A stretch of 64,000 bases of DNA from Spisula solida (taxonomy: Eukaryota > Mollusca > Bivalvia > Venerida > Mactridae), in the NCBI GenBank assembly GCA_947247005.1, contig OX365959.1, forward strand, positions 37,981,097 through 38,045,096, in the 5' to 3' direction. The notes beneath the pieces are model-generated. The model worked only from the letters and a program-made list of their open reading frames with translations, ran no database searches and was not told the DNA's origin. Each line of letters opens with the position of its first letter. Within the stretch, counting starts at the first letter, position 1. Shown piece after piece: positions 12,601-24,600 of this stretch. A program made the translations under genes and the position numbers.

Positions 12601-15600
12601 CACAATTTGATTGAACATATTTCTGATGAAAGTATCCAACATCTATTCTAATGTTATCATATAAATTAACCTATCTCTCTGAACGTTTTAAGGGAAAATG
12701 ACAAACATTTCTTATCATGTCTTGAGAGAAAAAGATGAGATGTCGTAGAACGTTCTATTAGAAATTTAAAAAAGTAAGACAGAACTTTTTTTATCTGTAA
12801 CACAGAGGTAGTATGGCGAGTATCGTCGCTATACAACAAGAACATTTAAGACCCAATGTGTCTATTCGGATAGTGTTACTGTATCGTATGCGGTTCTCAT
12901 GTATCAAACATTCTTTCTCAAGTTTTCTTCCATTGAAGCCGGAGGTCATTCGTAATTAAGAATGACCACGCACTTGCGACTGTCTGAGTCGGACGCAACA
13001 ATGTGTAATAGAAATTGACCAAATCTCTTAAAACGTTCTAAGTAAAAATGCCAATAAGTTCATATTAAAGTGTTTTAAGACAAAATGGCGAAATGTCTTA
13101 GAGAATATTCTTAGAGAAGACGAATAAAAACGACCGGATCTCTTAGAATGTTCTAGGAGAAGTCGAATAAAATGACAAAATCTCTATGTTTTTGAGAAAT
13201 GAAGAGTCGAGCTAATAAAATTTTTCTCAACAAAGTCATAGTATGTTTGATTACAATGTCCTTTCAAGTGATTATATTCCATTCCAGTCTTTTGTGATGG
13301 TTATCTCCCTGATTCGTCATAGTCTGCAATATAAAAAGTGACGTGGTAATACATAATAATAATAACATGTAATTTTCACTTTATCAAAGTCAAACGTTTA
13401 TTTAGAAGACATTGGTCGTAAGACATTTATATGCGATCCATGCACATTCTTTACTTTCTTATAATAAAATACTTAATGTAATGTAAAAATGTAATACTTG
13501 TACCAGTAATACAATTATTTATATCCTTTCCGCTACCATAGCATTCTAATGCAGACTGGCCGGGATGGCCATTTCGGCTTTCCATAATTCACGGCCTAAA
13601 TGCCCAAATTCGGGAATTGTGCTGTCATGGATACACACGCATCCTAGACTTAAGGATATCACGTGTCCAATGTCGCGCACAGGTTTTTGGTTCCGATGGT
13701 CCCCTTTAAAGAGGGATTCTAACGTAGGTCTTCTAATACAGAAATTAATGCGGTACGAGTCCCTGTGGAATTACATTAACAGTTAGCGCCCAAATGTGTT
13801 TATCTTGGTATAAAAAGAGGCCAACCTAGCTTAAAAAAGAAGTTATTCACGCAAGGGTCACTGTCAAAAGTTTTTATAATTGGCTTACAACCTAATCATA
13901 GTTATAATAAATATACAATATTGATATAGCGCTTTTTTCATGCACACGTTCAAAGGCACTTTACGTTGTGATGCAGCCACAAGGGCGCATGTGCATTCTC
14001 TACCAGTGCAGATACAGCATGATCTGACCAGAGGGACAAACTGAGAGCAAGTCCCTGAAGGAAGAGAGAGACATTAGATACATGCATGTCGGGCGATGCA
14101 AAAATGCGCCTAGCTCTTATTTCGAATAGACAGCCAGGTTCTTTAATGTGCCCCGTTTACAGCACCGATACACAGCTTCGTAGTACCTTTACCAAGATAC
14201 TTTGCATTACACCCGGTACTGCGGGAAATATTATAAATATTTCAGAAATTCTCCGATGCCGAGAATTGAACCCTCGACATCTGAATTGACAGCCCAGTGC
14301 ATTACCACATAGCTAAATCCGCTTATATTATTCTATAATGTTGATATCGAGGATTTATACTGGAATATACTGGAGTATATATAGTCCAGAGAATTTAACA
14401 CGACTCTCGAACTTCTATTAGCATAATTTCACAGCTGATTTAGTGTCTATATTATAATCCCGGTTGTGTGTTTTCATAAGCGGGGAGTATCACGATGACG
14501 CTCGATTAATATCAACACTAATCTAAAGGACCGATTTTGCACGATTTGCTCGCGGAAATTTATATATTCAACGCAAGGAGTCTGTAATATATTCATGCAT
14601 ATAGGTCAGGATCATGTCAAATTCTCCGTGCTATATACTACTAGTATTTTCTATAAACATACTTTATTTATTTTACGTAGCCGTCATCAATTTAAGCGGC
14701 GTTTTACGAATTTACTTAAATTATTAAATTTGCGATTTATTTCTTATTCATAACCCACCGTGCGTGCTTTTAGCAAGACTTAGTATTGAATCGTATGTAA
14801 CATATATCAGCGACTATACTCTTTATGCCCATGATGAAAGCTCTTACCTTTCCTCAATAATTTAATTAATTGACAGGGTCAAGAATACAATTAGGTTTAC
14901 ACATATCATCAGTAAATTAACAAAGATCATCCACTGTATTCTTCAACTTTAACTTTTCAATATGCAATACTTCGATCCTGATTTATCAACGAGATCAGTA
15001 GGCGGTCTCTGTGGTTATCGCTAGTCGGCGTAGTTAGTTTGGTATTTTCAAGAGAACACAATGACAGAGGGGGTATACAAGTATTTTAATTGCTTGTACT
15101 TCCAAAAGTAACCGACTTAAGCGTTGATCACTTTGATAGGTATCTATTTAATAGGTACGATATTTGAATAACTACCATTCAGCTACATATTAATAGAATT
15201 GGAAGAATATCACATTTTGACAGCAAAATTACGCCTACGGTTGCTAGGGGTTTTAACAACCTTATAACATTATACATAGCAACAAAACTGACGGTAAATT
15301 GTGTTATGTCGTATTATAATTATAATGCAATGTAGCTGTTACCGCTGTAATATATAAGAATCTTCCTACTCCAAGAACATTCAACTACTAATAAACTATC
15401 CATGTAGCGTAAAGTATTTAGGTATTTGACGTTACACGCAAAGTCTATGAAATAATATAGAACTTACCATGCGACCGCTGTAGATGATAACATGTCTTGC
15501 AACTCTCAACAGCACTCCTGTCACAATTAGTTATTATATTTTCTTTATAAAAATGTGTCCAATCGTCCAGCCCGCTATTTTCCATTGAACTACATACCCG

Positions 15601-18600
15601 CCAAAATGTAATAAACTAAAGGTTTCCGAGTGTGCAGATATGTGTCACGTGACCAACAGCGGACAATGCAGCGAGATAACGAGACCACCGACCGTGATGA
15701 GAACACGTTTACAGTGGCCAACATATTTGTAAGTATATTTAAGGCCATTACAATTCACTACTAGATTATCATCTTTCTTAAATGGGGGTTTGTTTCAAAT
15801 ATTGATATAAGCCTGTATGCGTGTTATTTAAATTTGAATTGATACTTTTAAACCATGTTTAACTCTCTATGTACATCGCTGGTTTCAAATAAAACAAAAT
15901 GTATGATTAGACGCAGCAGGCCTGAGACGCAGGAAAGTATGACGCGGACAATGATGGTGCTATTTTTTTAAGTGTGGCCTTAAAAAATAATGTCTGCAGA
16001 TCTATAACAAATGATAAGCACGCGTCATTTGCATACCAGGTTCCATTGAATTCACGAGAAGTATATACATGTATTTATCAAGGTAATGAATTCATTGGAA
16101 ATAGGATATAGATCTTACGCTGGTTTAATAATACACGTTTACACGTAAGTTATCTTCTTAACAAGATTTGTAAAATACATATGTATATATTTTATGTAAT
16201 TATTTGGTGTAATTATTTTGTAGTAGATTATATTTATTGAGATGATTTAAATTATCAATGCAAGCATAATTATTGTTAAATTGATGTTACCAGTACATGT
16301 TTTAATTGCATGCTACAATAGTACAATATATAATATTTTATGTTATTATACAAAATAATTTTAGTTTTACAAACTCGGCATACATATTGCATTTGGTAAA
16401 ATAACACAAAACAGCATTCAGACATAACTAATTTTAATACTAGTATATACATACTCACATACATGCACATTGAGAATAATCTTATGACGCGGGGTTTAAA
16501 AAGAATATATTTCGACTGATCGTTACTGATAAAAGGGCGTCCTTTTTAAAAGAAGCAATTTCATAGAAGTTTTCTTTCATACAATGTCATGTCACGTGTT
16601 TCAGTAAACTGTTGATTTCTACATATTACATGTATAGTGATAAAGATCAGGGACAAACACTAGTGGTCACCTAAATCATGATCAACAGACGCTTTCGAAA
16701 TTACAGGTGTGAAAGCGTCCGGCTGATTTAGATCAAACTGTAATCAGAGCCTAAAGCTACACTTTATTGTACTCGCTTTCGCAAGATGTAATAAACCGAG
16801 ACCAATATCACAAATTATAGATCAATAGCCCAATATTTTAAGTAATATTTAAGGATGTATAACTAACTCCGAGACCAATATGGAAAGTACATCCCCAGTG
16901 CCGGTGGATCTGGGCCTGCAACTGGTTATTAAACTACATGTAAATACTTGCTTGGAAGTTTTATTTCAGGTTACGTTGTACATGCACATTATGCATTTTA
17001 TTCATATAATTTCAGAGATGGCATACAATGGGTGATGCGCTGGATGGTCATTTTAAAAATTCACAGGGCTGTGTGGATGAAATCTGAGTTTCTAAGAACT
17101 TAGAAAAACTCCGCAAATCAGTATGTATCATACTTACCGCGAGGTTGTTTAAACTGAGTATTTTTTATTTAATATAGCATGAGTTTACCAGCGTCGAGTA
17201 AATGTCATTTATTCTCATAAATAAAAAATGTTAAAGAATGTTTACGACTTCCGATTTACACAGACATAGAGTGTAGCTCATAAAACCCAATAACTGTAAT
17301 AAATAGATATTTATTGTATATATTTAGTTTCCAAAAGTCAGGCTATTTTGAAATCTTAGGTGACACTCAAGCCTGATTATTACGACTGATAACGCCATAG
17401 TTGTAGCGTAATTTACGCAGCGGGTGTCTGTCTAGTCTTGTTATATGATGTAAATGATACATTTTGTAAATATGAAAACAATGACCCCACATTTTGATGA
17501 AATGCAATCTTACATAATTTGATTGTTCGCTTTGTCGGCATTATACATCATAACATGTACTAGGATAAAACCCGTTAGTTTTTCGGAATTTCCGGATTAA
17601 TTGTTCGAGATATTCTGAATTGAAACAGATATTGTCATAGTGCAGAATGGTACAATATTCTCGATACTTTTGGCCAAAAATGGATGAAAATTCTTACTTG
17701 CAGCTCTTACCCTAACTGTTTATAACAGACACGGAATGTTAACTTTAGAAATGCGGGCACATCGGCTTAAAGCCCGTTCACTGCATATTTCGGATATTTG
17801 AACTTGGTTTAATCGGGGTTAACTCAGTTTCTAAACAATTTCAAAACTAATAGCTCCAGCAACACAATAAATGTAGTAATTAATTACGAAGAGATCTTCT
17901 GGCATTGCACCGATGGGTTTGGACGTGGAGTACATGTTACACGTACTGCTTCGCGAACTTCCTAATACCTAATACGTACTACTAGTATTTATTTTATCTA
18001 TGATTAACTACTTGGCGACATTCTCACATATCGTATCACATATCAGCCGGTGTCCGAAAAAACAAATGACATACTTAATAATATATCCCCGTGTTATATC
18101 TGGTTCAGACGTTTGATGGAAGGAGCATTGTGCCAGTGTGCCATTAGATGGATATATCTATTAGCTAGAGCTGATTTATTCAGTTGTGACTACCCGATGT
18201 CACAATATGCTCCATATACGCGATGACTTTGTGACTGTACGTCAATACATATATATCTATGTTTTCAATATAGCCTATACAAACGCGTTATCAATTTTGA
18301 TCCATTATGGTATTGGATTATTCAACAAATGCATGACCAGTGGAATAGACGAAACATATACAATGCTTATTTATCACGTGTTCATATGCTAGTATTAACA
18401 ACAAAGTGCGCACGTGTTAGTTATCATGTACACACGTGGTTAGGTAAACTGTCACGTTCGAAGGTATCACGTGTACCTGATAAATAAAGTATTTCCCATG
18501 TCCCCACCATACGCTATACTAAGCATTGGTACATGTAATAACATATCACGTGAACGATATTGTGTACACTTGTATGTTGAATGAGGTCGACATACATCGT

Positions 18601-21600
18601 CGTAACATTATTAAATGTATTAACACTTAATTTTTTCCCCGTACTAGTGCTTTACTGTAATTTAGTACATGTAGTTGACATTATAATTTTCAGTTGCAGA
18701 ACGTGATGTTAAAACACGCCTCATCATGAAGTGGAATGAGTCGGCGAAATCCTGATCAACGGAGCAAACTATCATGTGGCTAATGGTATATTTACATGAA
18801 ACAATGTGCGGATCGTATATTATTGTGATGAGCCTTACTTTATGAATTGTGAACTAAGTTAAAATGTAATTGATGTATTGGTAAATTTTCTCTTAGAACG
18901 TTCTAAGAGATGTGTTTAATTTCGCTTAAAACGTTTTATAATTAGGACCAGTTTCGTTTAATTTGGTCAATTTTTCTATGAGGTAATCAATGTATTAGTC
19001 ATTTTTGTAATGAAGTAGAATTTTGATCAATATTCTCTTAGAACGTTCTAAGAGATTCGACCATTTCCTTTGAGAATGTAAAAAATGCATAGGTCAATTT
19101 CTCTTAGAACGTTCTAAGAGAATCGTCAAATTTATGTTACATGTTTTGTAATGAAGTAGAATTGTGTTCAATATTCTCTTAGAACGTTCTAAGAGATTCA
19201 CCCATTTACTTTGAGAATGTAAAAAAAATATTCATCAATTTCTCTTAGAACGTTCTAAGAGATTTGCTAAATTTCTGTTAAAACGTTTCGTAATGAAGTA
19301 GAATTTTGTTAAATATTCTCTTAGAACGTTCTAAGAGATTCGGCCATTTTCTTAAGAATGTAAAATTGCATAGGTCAATTTCTCTTAGAACGTTCTAAGA
19401 GATTCACCCATTCACTTTGAGAATGTAAAAAATTGATTCATCAATTTCTCTTAGAACGTTGCTAAATTTCTGTTAAAACGTTTCGTAATGAAGTAGAATT
19501 TTGTTAAATATTCTCTTAGAACGTTCTAAGAGATTCGGCCATTTTCTTTAAGAATGTAAAATTGCATAGGTCAATTCCTCTTAGAACGTTCTAAGAGAAT
19601 TGTCAAATTTCTGTTACATGTTTTGTGATGAAGTAGATTTTTGTTCAATATTCTCTTAGAACGTTCTAAGAGATTCACCCATTTACTTTGAGAATGTAAA
19701 AAATTGATTCATCAATTTCTCTTAGAACGTTCTAAGAGATTTGCTAAATTTCTGTTAAAACGTTTCGTAATGAAGTAGAATTTTGTTTAATATTCTCTTA
19801 GAACGTTCTAAGAGATTCGGCCATTTTCTTTAAGAATGTAAAATTGCGTAGGTCAATTTCTCTTAGAACGTTCTAAGAGAATTGTCAAATTTCTGTTACA
19901 TGTTTTATAATGAAGTAGAATTTTGTTCAATATTCTCTTAGAACGTTCTAAGAGATTCACCCATTTACTGTGAGAATGTAACACATTGATTCATCAATTT
20001 CTCTTAGAACGTTCTAAGAGATTCGGCCATTTTCTATAATAATGTAAAATTGCATACGTCAATTTCTCTTAGAACGTTCTAGGTGATTTGTTTAAATTCG
20101 CTTAAAACGTTTTATAAATAAGACCACTTTCGTTTCATTTTCTCTTAGAATGATCTAACAGATTTGCTGAATTCGTCTTAAAACGTTTCATAATAAAAAA
20201 AATTGTATAGGTTTCTCTTAGAACGTTCTAAGAGACTCAGCAATTTTCTTTTAGGATAAAAAATGCATTGGTCAATTCTTTGAGAATGTTATAAAATATA
20301 AATGTATGGGTGAATTTTCTCTTAGAACGTTCTAAGAGATTCGTTGAATTTCTCTTAAAACGGTCTATACTCGAGACAATTTGTTTTAATTTTCTGTTAG
20401 AACGTTCTAAGAGATTTGGCGGAGAATGTATAAATGCGTTGGTCAATTTCTCTTAGAATGTTCTAAGAGATTTGTTACATTTCTGTTAAAAGTTTGGTAA
20501 TGTAGTAGAATCTTGTTCAATATTTTCTTAGAACGTTCTAAGAGATTCGCCCATTTTCTATGAGAATGTTAACACTGTATTGGTCACTTTTCTCTTAGAA
20601 CGTTCTAAGAGATTTATTGAATTTCTCTTAATACGGTTTATACTCAAGACAAATTTTGTTAAATAATCTTAGAACGTTCTAAGATTCGTGCATGTTATAC
20701 TATTTTTGCTTGTCATTTCATGTTATATTTTGCAAAATATATTGAAAATAAATTTAGTTATAAAAATATCGTGTTCAATTTCTCTTTTATATTGCATTTT
20801 AAACTGCGAATTTCGCTAATTTGCTTTATAAAATTGAGCACTCTGGATAAATGCTGTTTTTTGAATACAACGTGTTATCAGTACATACGGAAGTTTTGTT
20901 TCTACTAAGTTCTAGTATAACACGGTGCATTTGACATGATCCTGACCTTTATGCATGAATATATTACAAGGTTCTTGCGTTGAATATATAAATTTCCGCG
21001 AGCAAATCGTGCAATATTGGTCCTTCAGATTTGTGTTGGTATTACACCTCGAGCGTCTTCGCGATTCTCCCCAATTATGAAAACATACAACCGGTGTTAT
21101 AATTATAGACAAGATAGCAGCTGTTATATTATGTTAATTGAAAGTCGAGAGTCGTGTCAAGTTATCTGGACTATAACATAATTTATAATCAGTTGTTGTA
21201 TAGCACGGCGAATTTGACTTGATCCTGACCTTTATGCATGCATATATTACAAGGTTTTTGCGTTGAATATATAAATTTCCGCGAGCAAATCGTGCGTTAT
21301 CCGTCCTTTACATTTGTGTTGGTATTACACATCGAGTGTCTTCGTGATACTTCCCGCTTATAAAAACATACAACCGGGGTTATAAATATAGACAAGATAT
21401 CAGCTGTTAAATTATGCTAATTAAAGGTCGAAAGTCGTGTCAAATTCTCTGGAATAAACTTATATATACAAGTCTTCATTTTATTATAATATATGTCAAA
21501 TGATCACAATGGAAATACAAAATACGTGTGTTATTTTTGTGTCATCCTTTTACGTGTAATGTGTCCGTTGCATGCGTGCTTGTTTATTGTTTTAATGCAT

Positions 21601-24600
21601 GTTTTGATATATTTTTCTCATTTAAATTGAACATTGTTTATAGAAAAAAAGATATCCTTCTATATAACAAACGCAAACACTTAGCTGCATTGACGCTCCT
21701 TGGTGTTTCCTAAATAGCTGCAGCGTAGTTATTGTCAGGATGAAGAATATGATATGCACGATACATCGGGTGACTGATTCGTTAGGTGGGGTTGCACAAT
21801 ATAGTATTAGCTTCAAACTCGGGTTTAATACATATTTACATTACATAACAAACTGGTGTGAATGTGTTTTGAATATTGCAAACCGTTTTTAGATACAATT
21901 TAAAGCAGTTTATTTATATTCGGGTAGTGCTGTTTATAGTTTGTAAAAAGACATGCACACAATATCTATAAATGTTGCATTTTATCTCAGATGACAATGA
22001 ATGCATTTTGGACAATGGTGGTTGTTCAGCGAGTTGCGAAAACACTGACGGGTCCTACCACTGCGCGTGCAATGATGGCTTCACTCTTGGCGAGGACGGA
22101 AAATCCTGCATCGGTAAGAACGTTTTACTCATACAAATGTACATAATGGAGATTACTTGAAATACTATACCCTCATTAAAAACATACCGAAAGAATGAAA
22201 GACACAAATGCAAAACGAAATTATAACATACAACCCACCAAACTACCTAATCGATAGACTAAATGGAAAAAGCAAATTAAGTAAGATTGCATATAATTCA
22301 CTAATCAAGACTAAACTACCAACAAAACCAAAATACAAACAAAAATGGAATCTCAGGTTCCTTTACATAAAAGTTGGGCGTTTTTTATTACGAAAAAGGC
22401 GTTAAATATCGAATTAAACTGTAACGAATCAAGGGAGAGCAGAAGTTAACGGTGTGTACAAAATTTGTACGATTTATCTCCCGTGAATATTGGAAAATAT
22501 CGATCGAAACTTAGCGGTAAAATTTTAAATGTTCACTTTTCAAAGCGAGCATTTTGATACAAAATGACGTTGTACGATGTTTTTGAAACTCGGCACTTAC
22601 TTTACTTAAGCAAAATTTTCCTGGTTTATCAGTTAGAAAACATTGCATCGGCTTACCTCATATTTAGCATAAGGACCGGACATTTCGGGGCTGCGCAGAA
22701 GTATTGCGCATGGGCAGTAATACGATTTTCGACTTCCCCAGTAATGTAAACAAGCTTCGCGAGTGCAGAAAAAAATAAATGGGACATTTCTTGTAAAATA
22801 TTTAACTTTAATCGTTGCTAATTCGTTGTGTTGACGAAAATCAAGCGTCTAATTGATTGCCAACCGATGATCAGAATTAATGGCCGCTATAAAGCGTTTT
22901 TGAGTCTCTCCGGATTGGTGGTCGTCCGGATTTGGTGGTCGCCAGCCAGTAGTAGATTTGCTTAATACAATGTATGGTAACAGAAATGCGCAACTATGTA
23001 CATCACGTCATATATTCTAATTTTAAGCCTACGTGTTTGTTATTTCACAGACGATGATGAATGTCAGCTTGGATCTTCAGAGTGCAATCACATGTGTACA
23101 AACACTGTGGGCTCGTATCAATGTTCTTGTTACAATGGATTCGTTCTTGTTGGTCATACGTGTTACGGTAAGTGTTTACCTATTTAAGAAAATACAAATG
23201 TATGTTGAAGGGTAAGCGTTTCTTGTTTGATATATACTGGGTGATTCATAATATCTGTCACAGTTTCAAACTATTATAACTTTTCTTTCCTGTACAAGAT
23301 ATGTATTTATCATATATCATTTGAAAGCTGATATGATAAAGTTTTATCTGATTTAAACGACAGTAATAATGTTGAAATCATGGCGTCATAAACGATGTCA
23401 TAAACGGATTTGCAATTTCAAAGACGTCGTTTTCAAAGCTTAATTAAATGCAGTATAATTTTGATCAGCTCTGTTTTCCAAGCCATTCTCCTATAATATA
23501 ACTACATGTATCATAAAAAGGCAAAAATAGTATCCTGGTAATGATAAACTATCTAGTTCAACGGCACACTGGCTTATTGAATGCTTTTAGTAAATTGTAT
23601 CTATAGAAGATGGCAATATCTAAGTCACATTAAAATAAGCATTGACGTCATCATCGGTCAAATAGACGTCACATTGAATATATGGTATAAATTTCAATTC
23701 CATTTGTAGACTAAAACATGCACGAAAGTATGTAATATTGTATATCAAATAAAACTTTAAAGCATATGTGTTTCGGATGTGCAAACTACTTGTGGTTATA
23801 TTCAAACATATCAGAACTGTTTCCTTTGAAAAGTGTAACAGATATTATGAATCACCCTGTATGAAGCATAATGATTTGTCGTGCCAAGTTATTGTGTGAT
23901 GTTTGTTGCTGTCTTGTGAATGCCAGCATCAAACTACATGCCGTGTCGCTTTGCAATACCATCAATTTTCCGAGCGAATAGCCTACTGAATGTAATGGAC
24001 GAACGTCTCGATGGTTAGAAGGAATAAAACTTGTGTCTAACGAAAGGAAAGCATCCCACGAAATCCTTTTGTAAGTATGTCGCCGATTGTATTTATTTTA
24101 AAGTATATTTTGACAATTAAACGCGGTGTACAGTGTCTACAAATAATTATGTAGCGTTTATATTGTTGTCTTCCTTGACTAATGTATACTTACTGTACGA
24201 GTTTGCTCCCTTTTGGTCTCGAGATGGTCTTGATCTAGGATAGTGTGTAGTTACAATAACATCTCCATAATAAACCAACTCTTGATGGACAAACCATTTT
24301 AAACTTGTCTGAGTTTCGTGTTGGTCTTAATATAGAGGTTGAAATAAAAAGACCAATGCACTTAATTCAGCGATCTTTCTATTGAGGTGCTCATTCACTG
24401 TGGTAATCAATTGGGAATAATCATTGGTAGGGTATATTCGCATCGCCAGCCACGATACTTACTGACCAGGTATCATCCCGTACCAGGTCATTAGATGCCC
24501 ATGTAACTAATAATGCATTTGCATATGTACGTATCATTTAAGTGTCATAAACTTTGTTTTTAGACGTAGATGAATGTTCAGATGGTACACATTCCTGTGA

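Larger units (their letters stand above)
11111..20876. mobile_element. 9.77 kb foldback-type DNA transposon, left arm only
   Basis: The ends are perfect inverted copies beginning AACACGTTGTATTC and ending GAATACAACGTGTT. ATCA flanks both sides (11107-11110 and 20877-20880). The right arm has one ATCA and no element at the matching place (about 46997, TTATTATCAGTACATACGG on the complement). The mirror-coordinate offset changes by exactly 9770 = 9766 + 4, confirming element length and a 4-bp target duplication. Each end has a ~190-bp unique head (about 93% alike between ends) followed by a ~1.9 kb array of spaced 22-bp palindromes; the arrays are inverted relative to each other. The interior (about 13200-18880) has no recognisable transposase, so the element is probably non-autonomous. 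The superfamily is undetermined: 4-bp duplications occur in several DNA transposon groups, and the architecture recalls Foldback/TU elements. Confidence 0.92.

Noticed and set aside
11300..13200. CRISPR-like appearance of regularly spaced palindromic repeats
   Set aside because: The spacers are related to each other, the sequence is eukaryotic, and the arrays are the inverted ends of a transposon with a target-site duplication.
14251..14324. Functional tRNA-Asp gene
   Set aside because: T and anticodon arms can be drawn but the acceptor ends do not pair; it is attached to a SINE-like body.
11111..20876. LTR retrotransposon
   Set aside because: The long terminal repeats are inverted, not direct, and there is no gag-pol reading frame or primer-binding site.
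11111..20876. Helitron or Polinton/Maverick
   Set aside because: Perfect terminal inverted repeats and a target duplication exclude a Helitron; no polymerase, integrase or capsid genes and a 4-bp rather than 6-bp duplication argue against a Polinton.
20720..20908. 62-codon frame spanning the right foldback end
   Set aside because: It crosses the transposon boundary into flanking DNA and has no domain.
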